Assembly (NCBI GenBank): GCA_004151065.3
Contig: NWUY0300010407.1
Coordinates: forward strand, 6,475-27,342
Reading direction: 5' to 3'
Source: Larix sibirica
Lineage: Eukaryota; Streptophyta; Pinopsida; Pinales; Pinaceae
DNA length: 20,868 nt
The notes beneath the pieces were generated by a model, which worked only from the letters and a program-made list of their open reading frames with translations, did not search any database and had not been told where the DNA came from. Shown piece by piece: positions 18,740-20,868 of the stretch. Both the position numbers and the translations under genes were made by a program. Each line of letters starts with the position of its first letter. The first letter of the stretch is position 1.

Positions 18740-19059
18740 AATGTCAGAACCAACAATAATATCCATTCATTTCAACCATAATCTCTTCGAGGCAAATAAC
18801 CTAAGACTATCAATTGTTCATTCAACGTTAAGCGAAGCTGAACAATATTTAAATATTACAACAACAATTTGAGAAGAAGAAAATGAAAGTTTACAGAACT
18901 ACAACACATACTAAATCCGGAAACATAGAAACATCGAAGCTATGCCTATCTATTGTGAAAACATCCATACTCAAATGAAAGCTTGTCTATTGCTCAAAAT
19001 TTTTGTTAAATTGGTCTAATATTGACCAAAGCTTTATGGCACATGAATCTTTTTGAGAA
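18740..19059. other. Spacer, no gene recognised
   Basis: Moderately AT-rich sequence without a credible reading frame, repeat or RNA gene. Confidence 0.5.
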
Positions 19060-20005
19060 ATGGAGTGGGGAGGAGACCCTTTTTTAATGATTTAAAATGG
19101 ATTAATATATGTTTTTTCATTTTTCTTGGTGTTTTATGGGTGGAAAGATTGGATGAATTGGCTTGTAGGGCCCATTTTAGGGGCATGCCTTACTTTGTAG
19201 ATTTGGGGTCCAAAACCCTTTGAGGCTTGTTTGAGGGCTTAAATGATGTTTTTTGGGGTCAAAATTTTATGAAAAAAGTTCCTACCCTCTCAATGTTATT
19301 CTACATTCCAAGATATTTTCAATGATGCAAAGATCACCTCAATAGGAGTTCATCCGTGGAAGTTATGCCTCCCACAAGTTGACCTATCATGTTGGCCACC
19401 ATGGTACCAAGTGGATTCCACGTCATCTCTTATTACCCAAAACCCTAACCCTAATCTAGAGTTGAGGCATGCAAAAACTCTAAAAATAATCCTAGATGGC
19501 TATCAAGACATTATTAAGTATTGGGCCACAATCCTATGGTGTTATTGTATTGTTCCATAGTCGAGCAAGAGAAAGGAAGTGGATATTAGAGCATAATAGA
19601 GGAAGTAGGAGATCATGTAGTTAGCCATATAGGCCACAATGTCATAGGTGACTCCATAGAGAGTTCCACTTTCTTTGTATTTGCATTGCATATTTAAGAA
19701 AGAAATGAGTAAGGCGTGGTCCTCTCTTATGGTTAGGTTTTTCCCATAGTGGATTTTCACATGGTATAACTTGTGTTATTTATGTGGATGTGTTATTTTT
19801 CTCTAGTTATTTTCCTTTCATTTTTAGTTCATTTTAGCATTCAGTGGAATTAAAATAACACAATGAATCTTAAATATTCAATGAACATTGCATAACTAAG
19901 GGTTGCATAAATTTGTAAGATTTGTTGTGACAAATTGTTCCACTGGAATATCCATGGTAGTTTATAGATCATATTGGTAGTAGAGTAGTTTTCTTTGGGG
20001 TTTTG
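19060..20005 (+). mobile_element. Putative LTR of a decayed Ty3/gypsy retrotransposon
   Basis: The stretch lies directly upstream of a gag relic and a primer-site relic and has no coding sequence of its own; minus-strand frames at 19542-20035 look spurious. Composition and wording (for example GTTGACCTATCATGTTGGCC, AAAACCCTAACCCTAATC) resemble LTRs of large plant elements, but this is recall, not alignment. The 5' edge is a guess, and no second LTR is inside the window to test it. Confidence 0.35.
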
Positions 20006-20025
20006 TTGGAAATTGCAGGATCTAG
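20006..20025 (+). other. Decayed primer-binding site (tentative)
   Basis: TTGGAAATTGCAGGATCTAGG sits where a Ty3/gypsy primer site of the TTGGTATCAGAGC type would be expected, between the putative LTR and gag. Only part of it matches, so it is tentative. Confidence 0.25.
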
Positions 20026-20061
20026 GAGTTAGCAAAAAACAAAGTATTCAAACCCTAGCCA

Positions 20062-20868
20062 TAGCAAATGAGTACAATGGAGAAATGAGGGATGAAACAT
20101 AAGAGTAGTTTACGAAGTTGGAAATACAAGTCACTAATATCTCTTGCAATATGTCAATCCTCATGGTGGCTATGGAGAGAAAGTTTGGACATTTCGGGGC
20201 GTTTGGAGGACCTGAATTAGAAGCATGATTAGATAGGAAATTAAGGGACATTGAAGACCTTGAAAAGCAGTTGAAAAAAGTGCTAGAGAAAGAGAATATA
20301 AGTTCCAACAACAATAGTTCTTCCCAATCATTGTTTAAAGTGGAAGTAAAAGTGGATATCAAGCCTTATTAAGTTGATATCAATGCTATTAAGTTGAATA
20401 AGTGGTAGAAAAATATATCATTTTCTTGACTGATGTTGGAGGGCCATGCCTTGACTTGTTGGGAAATCCATATGGAGACAATTAGGTTGGAGGGTGATCC
20501 CCTAGTAACTAAGTGGTAGGACTTTAAAACTGTCGCCAAGTCCAAGGATGGGAAGAAGAAGGGGAAATGAAAAGATAAGAAGACTATAGCCACGACACAC
20601 CACTCACTAGTGCAAGGATCCAAAAATCCATTACAATAATTGCAACATTAATGGCCATAATGAAGACAAGTGCTTGAAGCTACATCCAGAGATGAAGGTC
20701 CAAAGAACTGCAAGAAGGATGCCAAGAAGAAGAACATGTTAGCCATGGATTTAGGAACCCAGGTAGAGAGTAGCTGAAGCTCAGATGTAGATGAAAATAT
20801 TATCTGTAATATAATGCAAAAGGAGGTGAATCTAAGTAGCCTTCATCACAAGGAAGAGAAAGAGATGA
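20062..20868 (+). pseudogene. Degenerate gag of a Ty3/gypsy retrotransposon, partial
   Basis: In one frame, interrupted by stops, the gag order can be followed. First comes a coiled-coil-like stretch (DRKLRDIEDLEKQLKKVL, about 20233-20286), then VEVKVDIKPY. The conserved gag core LEGHALTCWEIHMETIRLEG follows (about 20436-20495), then DPLVTKW, and after a frameshift a lysine-rich tail with a zinc-knuckle relic at 20632-20673. The knuckle reads YNNCNINGHNEDKC: spacing fits CX2CX4HX4C, but the first Cys is Tyr. In-frame stops include TAA after IKPY, TAG after NKW and TAG at 20517-20519. Gag would have formed the virus-like particle and bound element RNA; this copy cannot. The element runs past the window end. 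Confidence 0.8.
20632..20673 (+). other. CCHC zinc-knuckle relic with Cys-to-Tyr change
   Basis: The codons give Y-N-N-C-N-I-N-G-H-N-E-D-K-C. Three of the four metal ligands remain, and TAC replaces the expected TGC or TGT at the first, a one-base change. The frame differs from the gag core upstream, so at least one indel lies between them. Confidence 0.75.

Noticed and set aside
19435-19460. Telomere-like CCCTAACCCTAA
   Set aside because: Only two short units, not the plant CCCTAAA repeat in an array, and inside a putative LTR.
20048-20623. Two longer minus-strand frames near the window end
   Set aside because: They lie opposite the degenerate plus-strand gag, whose conserved core and zinc knuckle explain the sequence better.

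Overview
The window looks like nuclear DNA of a land plant, most likely a gymnosperm with a large, repeat-rich genome. It is AT-rich and has no intact protein-coding gene. It carries a small LTR retrotransposon whose primer-binding site matches plant initiator tRNA-Met, a LINE-type RNase H relic, and a decayed Ty3/gypsy gag whose wording resembles conifer elements (that last point is recall, not a search). There are many short tandem duplications. No rRNA, tRNA, CRISPR array or bacterial operon was seen. Almost all the open reading frames are short and unsupported.

Layout. 1-1111: AT-rich spacer with a GC-richer patch near 840-1030. 1112-4550: block A, one copy of an old segmental duplication, with a short conserved reading frame, a promoter-like stretch and a 35-bp minisatellite. 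4555-6430: AT-rich spacer with several tandem duplications. 6475-9202: 5'-truncated LINE-like relic (RNase H end plus oligo-A tail), split by a 2,035-bp non-autonomous LTR retrotransposon (6933-8967; 210-bp LTRs, PBS, PPT, CAATC target duplication). 9642-12854: block B, paralog of block A. 13133: a single N. 13134-17764: a near-perfect repeat of 8567-13132, differing mainly by one extra 65-bp unit. 17487-18517: about 1 kb present in B but absent from A, with gene-like composition. 19060-20868: putative LTR, decayed primer site and degenerate gag of a Ty3/gypsy element running off the window end.

Most important reading: the 4.6-kb tandem duplication is probably an assembly artefact. Two contigs overlapping by about 4.6 kb seem to have been joined through one N instead of merged, probably because they differ by the 65-bp unit. 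If so, the true locus is about 16.2 kb and everything at 13134-17764 should be counted once.

I found no convincing new functional system. The points most worth following are the assembly joint, the nested retroelements, the conserved reading frame shared by blocks A and B with conservative substitutions, and a dense cluster of the octamer TTTGACGG in block B.
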